61,083 nt of DNA from Streptomyces sp. SID10853 (GCF_010548145.1 NZ_JAAGLN010000010.1:1-61083), one strand, 5' to 3'; numbered from the stretch's first letter, positions 25,604 to 35,132 are shown. Program-made: numbers and translations. The notes: a model not told the origin generated them from the sequence alone.

Positions 25604-27403
25604 GTGCGGGCCGAACCCCTGCCGATACGTGTGCCGGTCGGGCGGGAGTCCGGACGCTGGACCAGCCGCACGGTGCAGCGCCGGGTCCTGGTGGTGGTCC
25701 ACAACGCCACCTCCGCCGGCCGCCTGCTGGACGTGCTGTCACTCTTCCATGACGACTTCCGCGTCCAGCTGCTCGTCACCTCGACGGGATCCTCCGCCTT
25801 CCAGGGCGGACTCGACGAGCTCTTCGACGGCCTGGCTCTCCCCGTGCTGCCGTGGGAGCAGGCGCTCTCGACGCCCGTCGACCTCGCGGTCTCGGCGAGT
25901 TTCGGCGGTCAACTCCCTTTGATTCAGGGGAAATTGTCCATCATTTCCCATGGCGTGGGATACACTAAGAAGCTCGCGGAGCCGGGAGCCGGGAGCCGGG
26001 AGCCGGGAGCCGGGAGCCGGGAGCCGGGAGCCGGGAGCCGGGAGCCGGGAGCCGGGAGCCGGGAGCCGGGAGCCGGGAGCCGGGAGCCGGGAGCCGGGAG
26101 CCGGGAGCCGACGTTCGGTCTGTCGCCCGAGTGGCTGCTCGCGGACGGCAAACCGTTCATGGACGGCCTCGTGCTCTCCCATCCGGAACAGCTGGAGCGG
26201 CTGTGCCGTGTCTGCCCCGAGGCCGTGGACATCTCCGTGCTCGCCGGCGACCCGTGCTTCGACCGCATGCTCGCCGCGCGCCCGTACCGCGACCGCTTCC
26301 GGCGGGCCCTGGGCGTACGGCGAGGCCAACGGCTCGTCGTACTGAACTCCACATGGAACCCGGAAGGTTTCTTCGGCAGCGGCGGCGGTCACGACGTCCT
26401 GCCGGGTCTTCTCCCACGGCTCACCGCGGAGTTGCCCGCCGACGACTACCGGCCGGCCGCCGTCCTGCACCCCAACATCTGGTACGGACACGGCCCCGGC
26501 CAGGTCCGCGCCTGGCTGGACCGGGCCCGCCGCGGCGGGCTGGCCCTCGTCGACCCCGCACACGCCTGGCGGCAGGCGCTCCTGGCCGCCGACGCCGTGA
26601 TCGGTGACTTCGGTGCCGTCTCCTACTACGCGTCCGCTCTCGGTGTCCCGGTGCTGCTGGCGGCCACCGGACAGGAGCGGCTGGACCCGGAGACGCCGCT
26701 CGCCGCGTTCGTCCGGGACGCCCCGCGGCTCGATCCGCACGGCCCGCTGCGCCCCCAGATCGAACAGCTGCTGTCCGGCCACCGCCCGGCGGCCGACCCC
26801 GCCGAGTTCGTCACCTCGGCCCCCGGCGCGTCCGCGGCGCTCCTGCGGCGCCATTTCTACACACTGATGGACCTTCCCGAGCCCGCTGCCCCCGCCCTCC
26901 TCGAACCGCTGCCCCTGCCTCCGTACGATCCACCGCACCGGACGGCTCCGCTGCGGGTGCTCACCCGCGTCAGCGGCACGGACATCGTGATCGAGCGGTC
27001 CACCGGACTCCCCTACGACGCGAAGGGCGACGTCCACCTCGCGGTGCACGAGGACACCCGTGACCCGGGCGACCTGGAACTGGCCGACGTGATCGTGCGC
27101 GCCGGGTCCGCGGACGATCCGCGGCTGGGCGGGCCCGGGGTGTGGACGGCCGAGATCCTCGGCCGGCATCCGCACTGTCGCGTCGCCGCTTACGTGAGCG
27201 GACCGGACGACTGCACCGTACGCAGTCGGCGGCACGGCCTGTTCCGGCTGTCCGCGGGCCCGGACGCGGACGCCGACCCCGCGGCGTACGCCTCGTCGCT
27301 GCACGCCTGGCTGGCCGACGGGCAGAGCGTGCCGCCCGGCGGCGTCACGCTCCGGGTCCACACGGCCGAAGGCGTGCACCCGGTGACCGTCGCGGAAGCC
27401 TGA
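25604..27403 (+). CDS. GT-B-like (CDP-glycerol glycerophosphotransferase-like) protein with 7-bp repeat tract
   Basis: 599 aa from GTG 25604, preceded by GGGAGGAG; TAGGGT near 25558 is a possible -10. The N-terminal half reads [20 protein letters not shown] and [11 protein letters not shown]; the second half has [35 protein letters not shown], the shape of GT-B glycosyl/glycerophosphotransferases. Streptomyces homologues are often labelled translation initiation factor 2, which the sequence does not support. Residues 126-169 are EPGAGSR repeated six times, encoded by 19 heptanucleotide units, where homologues have a Pro/Glu linker. A cell-wall or surface-glycan role is likely; not proven. Confidence 0.75.
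   Translation: MRAEPLPIRVPVGRESGRWTSRTVQRRVLVVVHNATSAGRLLDVLSLFHDDFRVQLLVTSTGSSAFQGGLDELFDGLALPVLPWEQALSTPVDLAVSASFGGQLPLIQGKLSIISHGVGYTKKLAEPGAGSREPGAGSREPGAGSREPGAGSREPGAGSREPGAGSREPTFGLSPEWLLADGKPFMDGLVLSHPEQLERLCRVCPEAVDISVLAGDPCFDRMLAARPYRDRFRRALGVRRGQRLVVLNSTWNPEGFFGSGGGHDVLPGLLPRLTAELPADDYRPAAVLHPNIWYGHGPGQVRAWLDRARRGGLALVDPAHAWRQALLAADAVIGDFGAVSYYASALGVPVLLAATGQERLDPETPLAAFVRDAPRLDPHGPLRPQIEQLLSGHRPAADPAEFVTSAPGASAALLRRHFYTLMDLPEPAAPALLEPLPLPPYDPPHRTAPLRVLTRVSGTDIVIERSTGLPYDAKGDVHLAVHEDTRDPGDLELADVIVRAGSADDPRLGGPGVWTAEILGRHPHCRVAAYVSGPDDCTVRSRRHGLFRLSAGPDADADPAAYASSLHAWLADGQSVPPGGVTLRVHTAEGVHPVTVAEA
25978..26110. repeat. Heptanucleotide tandem repeat, 19 perfect units, inside a gene
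   Basis: GCCGGGA (equivalently GGGAGCC) is repeated without error over 133 bp, exactly 19 units. Because 7 is not a multiple of 3, gain or loss of one unit shifts the frame, while every third change restores it. All three frames through the tract are stop-free. On the other strand it reads LPAPGSR repeats in a shadow frame. Confidence 0.97.
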
Positions 27404-27498
27404 CCGGCCCGAACGCCGGAGCGGATCAGCAGCCCTCGACAACAGCCCGAGAGCGCGTGCCGGGCGCCGCGCGGCAGGCGGCCCTTTGACGACAGGCC

Positions 27499-29619
27499 CT
27501 AGCGGCCGCCCTCGCAGCGCAGCCGCAGCCCCGCGAGATACCGCAGATGCGGAGCGGCCGCCGGGGTGAGCAGCCCCTCCGCCTCGCCGGCCTTCGTCAG
27601 CGCCTCGGCGTTCTCGCCCGCGTCGTGGAGGGTGTCGGCCAGGTCGGTGAGGGCGCGTGCCCGGTTGTAGTCCTCGCCCTGCTCACCGAAGAAGCGGGCC
27701 GCGGACTCCAGGAGGCGCTGTGACTCCGCGAAGCGGCCCAGGCCCCGCAGCGCCCGGCCCTGATGCCGCTCGGCCAGTGCGAGGGCGCGTGCCACATCCC
27801 GCTCCCCCTCCTGCCCCGGAGTGATCCGCCGGTAGATGCCCTCGGCCTCGGTGAACCGCTCGTACGCGGCCTCCCACCGCAGCTGGTAGAGGCTCAGCAG
27901 GCCCAGCAACTCGACGGACGACGCCTCGCCCCGTACGTGCCCCGCCGCCCGCTCGCACTCGACGGCCGCACGCGCCGACCGCCCTGCTTCCTCCCCCTGC
28001 TTCAGCTCACCGAGACAGTGGGCGAGCTGGAAGTGGATCCCCGCCGCTGTACGTGAACGCGGCTGGTGCTCGTCGGCGCACCGGGCGGCCGCCCGCAGCG
28101 CGGGCAGCACCTCGTCCCAGTACCCGGCCTTGAGCTGGAGTGGCCACAGGGCGCGCGCCAGCCGCAGCGCCGTCGTGATGTGCTGGTGCTCCTCCGCCAC
28201 GGACACCGCGCGGACCAGGTTGCCCACCTCCGCCGCCAGCACCGCCACGCCCTGTGCCTCGTCTGGGTACGCCTCCCCGGCATCCGGCGCGGGCTCGGTG
28301 CGCCAGCTCTGCGGCAGGGCGGCATGGGCGGCGTGCAGGGCGCGGTTGAGCAGGGCGTCGAGGGCGCGCTCCACGGCGGCGGAGCATTCGGCGACACCGT
28401 GCTCGGGGCCTGCCGTTTCGGCCAGATAACGCCCTACTTCGGGGCGGAAGCGGTAACGCCCGTCGGCCACGAAGTCCAGCAGCTGGGCCGCCACCGCGTC
28501 TTCGAGCATCCGAGCCGCCTCCTGTGGCCCGACGTCGGCGGCAGCGGCGGCGAGGTACGCGTCGATGGCGGGCCAGCCGCCCAGCGCCGTCAGCCTGACC
28601 AGCCGCGCCGTCTCCGGCCCGAGGCGGTCACAGGCGCGCCGGGCGGCGTCGCGCACCGGGTGGCGGGCCGACGGCCCCGCGGCCCGCTGCTGCGCGACGG
28701 TCTCCTCGGCCAGCAGGCTCATCGCCTCGGCCTTCAGCGCGTAGGCGTTGCCCGCGCAGTGTTCCAGCACCCCGGGCATCCGGGCCCTGGCCCGGGCGAT
28801 CTCCTGCCGCCCCGCCACCTTGCGCATCATCTGCACCGCGTACCGGTCGGTCAGGGCGGGGACGGCGACCCGTTCGGCCTCCAGAGCGAAGGGCCGCCCG
28901 GAGACAACCACCAGCAGAAAGACATCGGGGGTGGCCGGGACGAGGGTGCGGACCTGGGCGACGGACGACGCGTGGTCGACCACCACCAGGGCTCTGCGGC
29001 CCGCGGTGAGCCGCCGGTAGAGCTGCTCGCGTCCGGGCGCGGTCGTCGGCATCCGGTCCGGCGTGACACCCATCTGCCGGAGCAGACGCAGCAGCACAGT
29101 GGCCGGATCCGGACCATGACCGCCCGATGTGTCCCGCAGGTCGGCATAGAACTGCCCGTCGGGGAACCGGGAGTCGAGCTCGGAGCCCAGCCGGAGGGCG
29201 ACCTCGGTGGTACCGACCCCGGGCGGCCCATGGAGCAGTGCGACCCGCGGCCGCCCGGCAGCCGGCCGGGTCGCTTCCCGCTTCAACTTCTTGAGCACCT
29301 TCTGGCGATCGGTGAAATACCGTGTCGCGGAGGGCAGTTCACGTGCTCGGGCCAGTTCCGTGGGCTGCTCGGGGAGGCTGCGGACGAGCCGCGCCCACTC
29401 GTCGGCCAGCTGCGGGTCGCCGCCCAGCCGTGCGTGCACCTGGCCCGCCAGTGACCGCCACTCGTCCGGCCCCGACGGCAGTGGCGCCTCCCTGCCGAGG
29501 GTTCTCCTCGCCAGTGCGCCGGTCGTCAGGAGGAGCTGCTTGCCCATCTCCCCCGCGGCCCCGTTACCCGCCGCGGTGAGAAACGCGGTCAGCGCGCTCA
29601 GCGCCACAACCTCCAGCAC
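27499..29619 (-). CDS. STAND-like NB-ARC/TPR protein with degenerate P-loop
   Basis: 706 aa from GTG 29619, after AGGGGAGGG. Residues 1-30 are hydrophobic helix. A P-loop NTPase domain follows: Walker A is GPPGVGTTE at 131-139, with Thr where Lys is expected, and Walker B ALVVVDHAS around Asp 215. A winged-helix-like segment and about 350 residues of TPR-type helical repeats follow (LAHCLGELKQGEEAGRSA, HQGRALRGLGRFAESQRLL). Streptomyces has many such proteins in signalling or conflict systems. Loss of the P-loop lysine suggests weak or absent ATP hydrolysis. Confidence 0.8.
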   Translation of the reverse strand: MLEVVALSALTAFLTAAGNGAAGEMGKQLLLTTGALARRTLGREAPLPSGPDEWRSLAGQVHARLGGDPQLADEWARLVRSLPEQPTELARARELPSATRYFTDRQKVLKKLKREATRPAAGRPRVALLHGPPGVGTTEVALRLGSELDSRFPDGQFYADLRDTSGGHGPDPATVLLRLLRQMGVTPDRMPTTAPGREQLYRRLTAGRRALVVVDHASSVAQVRTLVPATPDVFLLVVVSGRPFALEAERVAVPALTDRYAVQMMRKVAGRQEIARARARMPGVLEHCAGNAYALKAEAMSLLAEETVAQQRAAGPSARHPVRDAARRACDRLGPETARLVRLTALGGWPAIDAYLAAAAADVGPQEAARMLEDAVAAQLLDFVADGRYRFRPEVGRYLAETAGPEHGVAECSAAVERALDALLNRALHAAHAALPQSWRTEPAPDAGEAYPDEAQGVAVLAAEVGNLVRAVSVAEEHQHITTALRLARALWPLQLKAGYWDEVLPALRAAARCADEHQPRSRTAAGIHFQLAHCLGELKQGEEAGRSARAAVECERAAGHVRGEASSVELLGLLSLYQLRWEAAYERFTEAEGIYRRITPGQEGERDVARALALAERHQGRALRGLGRFAESQRLLESAARFFGEQGEDYNRARALTDLADTLHDAGENAEALTKAGEAEGLLTPAAAPHLRYLAGLRLRCEGGR

Positions 29620-29865
29620 GTCGGGCCCTCCCCTGGTCACCGAACCGACTTTGCCGGACTTTACGCCGCGAACGGAGCTCCGGGAAACATATGAAGCCAC
29701 GTCAACTCCGCTTCGGGGGGAGGGCATCGGGAACGGCCGATGAGGCGGTGACGGCGCCGATGTCACACATCGGGCCCGCCGGTCGGTCTTCCAGGTGATG
29801 GCACCCACAACGGCATCCCCCGAGGGAGCGCCCGGCAACGCCATTCCGTACGCAAGGGAGACACC

Positions 29866-30222
29866 ATGTTCGCCGCCTACCTCACGGTCACCGTCCTGGG
29901 CGCGGTCTTCAACGGCGCCGCCGCCGTCACCTATCTGATCGGCCACGAATACCCCAAGGCCCAGGCCGACATGAAGGGGGTGCCACGGACGTGGGTGCCG
30001 GTCCTCGGCCTGCTGCTGGCAGCGGGCACCGCCGGGCTGCTGGCCGGGCTCGCGGTCCCGCTGCTGGGAACCCTCGCCGCGGCCGGTCTGGTGCTGTACT
30101 TCATCGGCGCGATCATCGCCCATCTGCGGGTGGGCTCCCGCAACATCGTGGGCGGGATCGTGTTCCTCGTCACCGCGGTGGCCGTCCTGGCCCTGGGCCG
30201 GATCTACCACGGCCACTGGTAG
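29866..30222 (+). CDS. DoxX-like four-helix membrane protein
   Basis: 118 aa; AGGGAG lies upstream. Four membrane helices with the DoxX pattern: an opening helix with FNGAAAVTYLIGH, then PRTWVPVLGLLLAAGTAGLLAG, a third helix, and VGGIVFLVTAVAVLALG. A short loop with HEYPKAQADMKGVP links helices 1 and 2. The DoxX family is linked to redox or thiol stress, but small members are uncharacterised. It stands alone, 107 bp before the YceI gene on the same strand. Confidence 0.75.
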   Translation: MFAAYLTVTVLGAVFNGAAAVTYLIGHEYPKAQADMKGVPRTWVPVLGLLLAAGTAGLLAGLAVPLLGTLAAAGLVLYFIGAIIAHLRVGSRNIVGGIVFLVTAVAVLALGRIYHGHW

Positions 30223-30328
30223 TCCGCGGGGCCGTGACCTCCAAACTGTGAAGATCCACTCCGGGGGGTGGCGGGTTTCCTGACCATGCCTTGCGGGCGT
30301 CAGCCGTTCCGGATTAGCTACCTGCGCC

Positions 30329-30967
30329 ATGAACCTTTTCAACCGCAGCCCCTCAGCCCGACGCGCGGCGTACGCCGCTCCGGCTGCTCCCACCGGCCCG
30401 GCCCTGCCGGATCCCGCCATGGCGGGTCTCACCGGAGAGTGGATCATCGACCCCGCACACAGCAGGATCGGCTTCTCCGTGCGGCACGCCATGGTGACGA
30501 CGGTGCGCGGCGCCTTCACCGAGTACGAGAGCCGCCTCTACTTCGACGGCCGCAACCCGGCCCGCTCCCGGGCCGAGATCGTCCTGTCCACCGCCGGTGT
30601 CGACACGGGTGTGGAGCAGCGCGACGCCCACCTGGTGGGGCGGGACTTCCTGAACGCCGCGGAGTACCCGCGGATGACCTTCCGCAGCACCGCCGTGCAG
30701 ATGGCGGACGACGACGTCTTCCGCATGATCGGTGACCTCACCATCAAGGACACCACCCGCCCCGTCGTCCTGGAGTTCACCTACATCGGTCACGTCACCG
30801 ACCCGTTCGGTTACGAACGGGTCGGCTTCGACGGCACCACCACCATCAACCGTTCCGACTGGGGGCTGACCTACAACGCCAGGCTGGCCGAGGGCGGAGC
30901 CATGGTGAGCGAGAAGGTCCGCCTCCAGTTCGACATCGCCGCCATCCGCACCACCCCCGCCGGATGA
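30329..30967 (+). CDS. YceI-family lipid-binding protein
   Basis: 212 aa. A short Ala/Pro-rich start precedes the YceI lipocalin-like barrel: GEWIIDPAHSRIGFSVRHAMVTTVRG at residues about 35-60 (in two parts), then EYPRMTFRST, a TRPVVLEFTYIGHVTDP strand and the final NRSDWGLTYNARLAEGG. The family binds polyprenoid or amphipathic ligands. No signal peptide is visible, so it is probably cytoplasmic, as in many Streptomyces paralogues. Confidence 0.9.
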   Translation: MNLFNRSPSARRAAYAAPAAPTGPALPDPAMAGLTGEWIIDPAHSRIGFSVRHAMVTTVRGAFTEYESRLYFDGRNPARSRAEIVLSTAGVDTGVEQRDAHLVGRDFLNAAEYPRMTFRSTAVQMADDDVFRMIGDLTIKDTTRPVVLEFTYIGHVTDPFGYERVGFDGTTTINRSDWGLTYNARLAEGGAMVSEKVRLQFDIAAIRTTPAG

Positions 30968-31058
30968 GGGCGAGCCGCGGCCGGGCCCTGTAGGCGGCCA
31001 CCGGTACAGGTGGGCCCCCGGCCACGGCCGCGGCGACCGGGTCGCCCACCGGGCCGGG

Positions 31059-32513
31059 TCAGACCGCGGGCGCCGGGTAGGTCGGGTACTCCACCCCGGA
31101 GACGTACTGGACGACGCGGATGACCTGGCAGGAGTAGCCGAACTCGTTGTCGTACCACAGGTAGAGGATCGCGTTGTCGCCGTCGACCTTGGTGGCTCCG
31201 GCGTCGACGATCGACGCGTGGCGCGAGCCGATGAAGTCGCTGGAGACGGCGTCCGGGGCGCTCGTGAAGTCGATCTGGCGCTTGAGCGGCGAGGACAGCG
31301 ACACATTGCGGAGGTAGTCGAGGACCTCATCGCGGGCGGCCTCACGTCCGAGCCGCAGGCTGAGGATCGCGATGGAGACGTCCGGCACCGGGACACGGAT
31401 CGAGCTGCCGGTGATCGTGGCCTGGAGGTCCGGCAGCGCCTTGGCGACGGCGGAGGCGGCGCCGGTCTCGGTGATGACCATGTTGAGCGGCGCCGAGCGG
31501 CCGCGGCGGTCACCCACGTGGTAGTTGTCCAGCAGGTTCTGGTCGTTGGTGAAGGAGTGGATGGTCTCCACGTGGCCACGCAGGACGCCGTACTCGTCCG
31601 CCATGGCCTTCAGCGGCGGGACGATCGCGTTGGTGGTGCAGGAGGCGCAGGACAGGATCTGCTCGTCCGGCTTGATCATGTCGTGGTTCACACCGTGCAC
31701 GACATTGGGGACGTCGCCCTTGCCGGGCGCGGTCAGGACGACCTTGGCGATGCCGGGCCGCAGGTGCTGCGAGAGCCCCTCGCGGTCGCGCCACTTGCCC
31801 GTGTTGTCGATGAGGATGGCGTTCTTGATGCCGTAATCCGTGTAGTCCACCGAAGTCGGGGCGTCGGAGTAGATCACCTTGATCTCGTTGCCGTTGGCGA
31901 TGATCGTGTTGTTCGCCTCGTCAACGGTGATCGTGCCCTGGAACTGGCCGTGGATGGAGTCACGGCGCAGCAGCGAGGCGCGCTTGACGATGTCCTTGGC
32001 GTCATCGGCCGAGCCCTTGCGGACGACGATGGCGCGCAGCCGCAGCCCGTTCCCCGAGCCGGCCTTCTCGATCAGCAGGCGGGCCACGAGGCGGCCGATG
32101 CGGCCGAAGCCGTAGAGGACGACGTCCCTGGGCTCCCGGCGCTCGATCTTGTTGTCGCCCGTGGCGCCGGCGACGGCCTCGGCGGTGAACTCCTCGGCCG
32201 ACAGGCCGCGGTCGTCGGTCTTGTACGCCTCGGCGAGCAGCCCGATGTCGATCTGGGAAGGCCCGAGATCGAGCGTGGTGAGAGCCCGCAGGAACGGCAG
32301 TGTCTCGGTGACCGACAGTTCCACGCCGGCTATCTGCCGGGCGAACCGGTGGGTCTTGAGGATGCTGACCACCGACTTGTTCACCAGGGAGCGGCTGTGG
32401 AGGAGGACCGTGACGTCCCGCTCCCTGTGCAGCTTCCCGATGACGGGGATCATCGACTCCGCGATCTCCTCGCGGGTCTTCCAATGGGTGAACGAGTCGT
32501 CATTGACAGTCAC
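31059..32513 (-). CDS. gap: Glyceraldehyde-3-phosphate dehydrogenase, long form
   Basis: 484 aa from GTG 32513. The first 130 residues are an extension absent from classical GAPDH; it is usual in the long actinobacterial form. The NAD motif GFGRIGR is at 135-141 and the catalytic Cys 292 lies in SCASCTTNA. The end carries WYDNEFGYSCQV. It oxidises glyceraldehyde 3-phosphate to 1,3-bisphosphoglycerate in glycolysis or the reverse. Streptomyces usually also has a short classical gap; this copy sits alone, away from pgk and tpi. Confidence 0.93.
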   Translation of the reverse strand: MTVNDDSFTHWKTREEIAESMIPVIGKLHRERDVTVLLHSRSLVNKSVVSILKTHRFARQIAGVELSVTETLPFLRALTTLDLGPSQIDIGLLAEAYKTDDRGLSAEEFTAEAVAGATGDNKIERREPRDVVLYGFGRIGRLVARLLIEKAGSGNGLRLRAIVVRKGSADDAKDIVKRASLLRRDSIHGQFQGTITVDEANNTIIANGNEIKVIYSDAPTSVDYTDYGIKNAILIDNTGKWRDREGLSQHLRPGIAKVVLTAPGKGDVPNVVHGVNHDMIKPDEQILSCASCTTNAIVPPLKAMADEYGVLRGHVETIHSFTNDQNLLDNYHVGDRRGRSAPLNMVITETGAASAVAKALPDLQATITGSSIRVPVPDVSIAILSLRLGREAARDEVLDYLRNVSLSSPLKRQIDFTSAPDAVSSDFIGSRHASIVDAGATKVDGDNAILYLWYDNEFGYSCQVIRVVQYVSGVEYPTYPAPAV

Positions 32514-32619
32514 AGGTGCATCTTTCGAGCTAGGCAGTGCTCATATGGTAACGGGGTCGGTTCTACGGTGACGACGGGGTCCGGCCCGGCCCGCACGGCG
32601 GAGCACGGAAGGGCCGGCC

Positions 32620-32690
32620 GGACGGGCCGGTCAAGGTCTCCTGGTCAGGACGGGCCGGTGAAGGCGCCCTGGTCAGGACGGGCCGAGCGG
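32620..32690. repeat. 28-bp imperfect direct repeats at the sulfatase 3' end
   Basis: Two 28-bp units (32620-32647 and 32648-32675) begin GGACGGGCCGGT and end CTGGTCA, with four differences. A partial third starts at 32676. The sulfatase stop (32673-32675) is inside the second unit, so the gene end has been tandemly duplicated. Confidence 0.8.
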
Positions 32691-34127
32691 CGGGTAGCGC
32701 AGCGGCCAGTCCGGGGCGTCGAACGCTCCCGTCGGGTCACCGTCCAGCGGCGCCGACTGCCCCGCCCCGGTGACCGGCAGCCGGCTCCCGTCCCGTCCGG
32801 GCTCCCCGTGCTCAAGGAACCAGGTGTCCAGCCGCTGCCGCAGAGCCCCGGTCCGCCCGGAGTGGGCCGGATCACCGGCCAGGTTGACGCGCTCGCCCGG
32901 GTCCACGGCCAGGTGGTACAGCTCGTGCGGGCCGTACGGATAGCGGTGGACGTACTTCCAGTCGGTGGTCCGGATCATGCGGACCGGCCCGTACTCGTCG
33001 TAGACCACCACGGGCCGGGACGGTGCGGGCCGCCCTTCCGGCTCGTCGCCGAGAAGCAGCCCCGCGAAGGAGCTGCCCGGCCCCTGTTCGTACGGCTCGG
33101 GGTCCAGGCCCGCGCACTCCATGAGCGTGGCCGCGAAGTCGTAGGCCGACAGCAGCTCCTGGCGCACCTGGCCCGCGGTGATCCGGCCCGGCTGCGAGAT
33201 GATCGCGGGGACCTTGACCGAGCTGTCGTACATGTTCTGCGGGAAGGTGCCGTTGCCCTTGCCCCAGATGCCGTGGTGGCCGCAGTTGAACCCGTTGTCG
33301 CTGGAGAAGACGACGAGGGTGCTGTCGGTCAGCCCCTCTTCGGCCAGGGTGTCGAGCACCCGGCCGATGCCGGTGTCCATGGCGGTGACCGAGGCGAAAT
33401 AGCCGACGAGGGCCGCGCGTACATCGGGTTCGCCCCCGACGGGCACCCCGTCGACCAGCGGCTGCCAGGGGTGCGGCGCCTCCTGCGGACAGCTGTCGAA
33501 GGCGCAGTCCGCGTACAGACTCTCGATGTTCGGCGGGTGCTGGCCCTTCCAGGGCTTGTGCGGGGCGGTGAAGTGCAGGGAGAGATAGAAGGGTGAGTCG
33601 CTGCCGGCCTCGGTCCGTATCCAGCCCAGGGCGTCGTCGGCGAGCAGGTCGGTGAGGTATCCGTCGGCCGGCGCCCGTACGCCGTCGCGGTACATGGGGG
33701 CGTCGTGGTACGGGCTGCCGCCGCTTTCGTGGGAGTACCAGTGGGTGAAGCCCTGCCGGGGCCGGTCGTTCGCGCCGAGATGCCACTTGCCCGACAGCGC
33801 CAGGCGGTACCCGGCCGCGGCGAAGTCGTCGGTGAACAGGCGCTGCCCGGCCAGGAAGTCGGTACCGCCTTCTCCCACATGACCGCCGGAGAGCCAGTCG
33901 TGCACGCCGTGGCGGGACGGGATCTGCCCGGTGAACAGGCTGGCCCTGGCGGGCGAGCAGACCGGGGAGGTACAGAAGAAGTTCTCCAGGCGGGTGCCTC
34001 CGGCGGCGAGCGCGTCCAGCCGGGGGGTGATGATCTCCTCGTTGCCCGCACAGCCCAGCGCCCAATGGGCCTGGTCGTCACTGAGGATGACGAGAACATT
34101 CGGATGCAGCGGATCACGGCTTGCCAT
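32673..34127 (-). CDS. Formylglycine-dependent sulfatase
   Basis: 484 aa from ATG 34127, with TGGAGG upstream; the frame to 34412 is an extension without family likeness. VLVILSDDQ at 11-19 gives the Asp pair for calcium; Cys 57 in CSPAR is the residue converted to formylglycine; SGKWHLG and FSSDNGFNCGHHG give the other active-site and metal residues. No signal peptide is seen, so it is cytoplasmic or exported by another route. It hydrolyses a sulfate ester; choline-sulfatase-like or phosphonate-hydrolase-like substrates are possible. Confidence 0.92.
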   Translation of the reverse strand: MASRDPLHPNVLVILSDDQAHWALGCAGNEEIITPRLDALAAGGTRLENFFCTSPVCSPARASLFTGQIPSRHGVHDWLSGGHVGEGGTDFLAGQRLFTDDFAAAGYRLALSGKWHLGANDRPRQGFTHWYSHESGGSPYHDAPMYRDGVRAPADGYLTDLLADDALGWIRTEAGSDSPFYLSLHFTAPHKPWKGQHPPNIESLYADCAFDSCPQEAPHPWQPLVDGVPVGGEPDVRAALVGYFASVTAMDTGIGRVLDTLAEEGLTDSTLVVFSSDNGFNCGHHGIWGKGNGTFPQNMYDSSVKVPAIISQPGRITAGQVRQELLSAYDFAATLMECAGLDPEPYEQGPGSSFAGLLLGDEPEGRPAPSRPVVVYDEYGPVRMIRTTDWKYVHRYPYGPHELYHLAVDPGERVNLAGDPAHSGRTGALRQRLDTWFLEHGEPGRDGSRLPVTGAGQSAPLDGDPTGAFDAPDWPLRYPPLGPS

Positions 34128-34522
34128 GGTGGCCTCCAGAGTGCGCGGGGTGCACGCCGCCCGGTGCCTTCGGGCGCCCCTTCGGGCGCTTCGTCGGCCG
34201 TACCCTCGGCCGTCCGGGACGCCCCGGCGGTGTGCTGGTGGTAACGCGACCGAACCACGCACGATGCCGTTCATCGGGGCCAGTTGCAAGATCACCCAGG
34301 GACACTCGGGGAGGCCCGGCTCGCACGACGGCGTCCCCCGGAGGACGGGCACGGCGCTGAGCCCCGGCGGGCGGGCCCGTACGGCCACGGACCCGCCCGC
34401 CGGGAACCTCACCGGACCCCGGCGGCCGGCTTCACGGCATCAGCACCTCAGGGCCTCGGGACCTCGGGACCTCGGGACCTCGGGACCTCGGGACCTCGGG
34501 ACCTCGGGGCTTTGTCGTGGCC
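34128..34522. other. Intergenic region with an 8-bp repeat tract
   Basis: 395 bp between the sulfatase start and the rpsN stop. It contains the sulfatase promoter, a small hairpin GCGCCC-CTTC-GGGCGC at 34174-34189, and the repeat at 34454-34508. No gene is supported. Confidence 0.5.
34454..34508. repeat. CCTCGGGA tandem repeat, about seven units
   Basis: Six perfect CCTCGGGA units and a seventh lacking its last base, ending 14 bp before the rpsN stop codon on the minus strand. It lies in the 3' untranslated region of the rpmB-rpsN transcript. Confidence 0.95.
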
Positions 34523-34828
34523 TCACCAGGAGGACTTGGTCACTCCGGGCAGGAAACCGGCATGCGCCTGTTCCCGCATCCGCACCCGGGAGAGACCGAA
34601 CTTGCGCAGGTGCCCGCGCGGGCGGCCGTCCACACTGTCGCGGTTGCGGACCCGGGTCGCACTGGCGTCCCTCGGCTGGCGGCGCAACTCGGCCAGAGCG
34701 GCGGCCCGTTCGGCGTCACCGGTGTCCGGCCTGCGGACGGTCTCCTTGAGTTCGGCCCGGCGGGCGGCGTAGCGCCGGACGGTCTCCCTGCGCTGTTCGT
34801 TCTTCGCGATCTTGCTCTTGCGGGCCAT
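34523..34828 (-). CDS. rpsN: Ribosomal protein S14, zinc-independent paralogue
   Basis: 101 aa. [15 protein letters not shown] and the [18 protein letters not shown] end identify S14. It has no cysteines, so it is the long C-minus form that needs no zinc, unlike the CxxC form in the main ribosomal operon. The start overlaps the L28 stop by one base (TGATG). Together with rpmB and rpmG it should replace zinc-binding ribosomal proteins when zinc is scarce. Confidence 0.95.
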   Translation of the reverse strand: MARKSKIAKNEQRRETVRRYAARRAELKETVRRPDTGDAERAAALAELRRQPRDASATRVRNRDSVDGRPRGHLRKFGLSRVRMREQAHAGFLPGVTKSSW

Positions 34829-35064
34829 CAGACACGCCCCCCTCGCGCCCTGATACGTGCCACGGCGGCCTCGATGCCGATGGTGTCGACGGTCCTGATC
34901 GCCCTGGCGCTGAGGACGAGCCGGACGTGACGGCCCTCGCTCGGGAGCCAGTACCGCTTGCGCTGGATGTTCGGGTCGAACCGGCGCGGGGTGCGGCGGT
35001 GCGAATGGGAGATGTTGTTGCCGAAGCCCGGACGGGCGCCGGTCAGTTGGCAGTGCGCAGACAT
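34828..35064 (-). CDS. rpmB: Ribosomal protein L28, zinc-independent paralogue
   Basis: 78 aa. [28 protein letters not shown] is the L28 start (here in short), and [16 protein letters not shown] the middle. One Cys only, so no zinc ribbon. It is first of a two-gene operon with rpsN, divergent from rpmG across a Zur-like site. Confidence 0.95.
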   Translation of the reverse strand: MSAHCQLTGARPGFGNNISHSHRRTPRRFDPNIQRKRYWLPSEGRHVRLVLSARAIRTVDTIGIEAAVARIRARGGRV

Positions 35065-35105
35065 ACGGAGGGCTGTCCTTCCCCGGGGCGAACCCCTATC
35101 GGAAA

Positions 35106-35120
35106 TGAAAATCGTTGTCG
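35106..35120. promoter_or_regulatory. Zur-box-like site
   Basis: TGAAAATCGTTGTCG matches the Streptomyces Zur consensus (TGAAAATNATTTTCA type) at about 12 of 15 positions as I recall it. It lies between divergent rpmB (35064) and rpmG (35133). These paralogue clusters are known Zur targets, repressed when zinc is sufficient. Confidence 0.65.
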
Positions 35121-35132
35121 TATGCTACCCGT

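Noticed and set aside
25978..26110. CRISPR-like repetitive array
   Set aside because: Units are 7 bp and contiguous, with no spacers; it is a simple tandem repeat inside an open frame.
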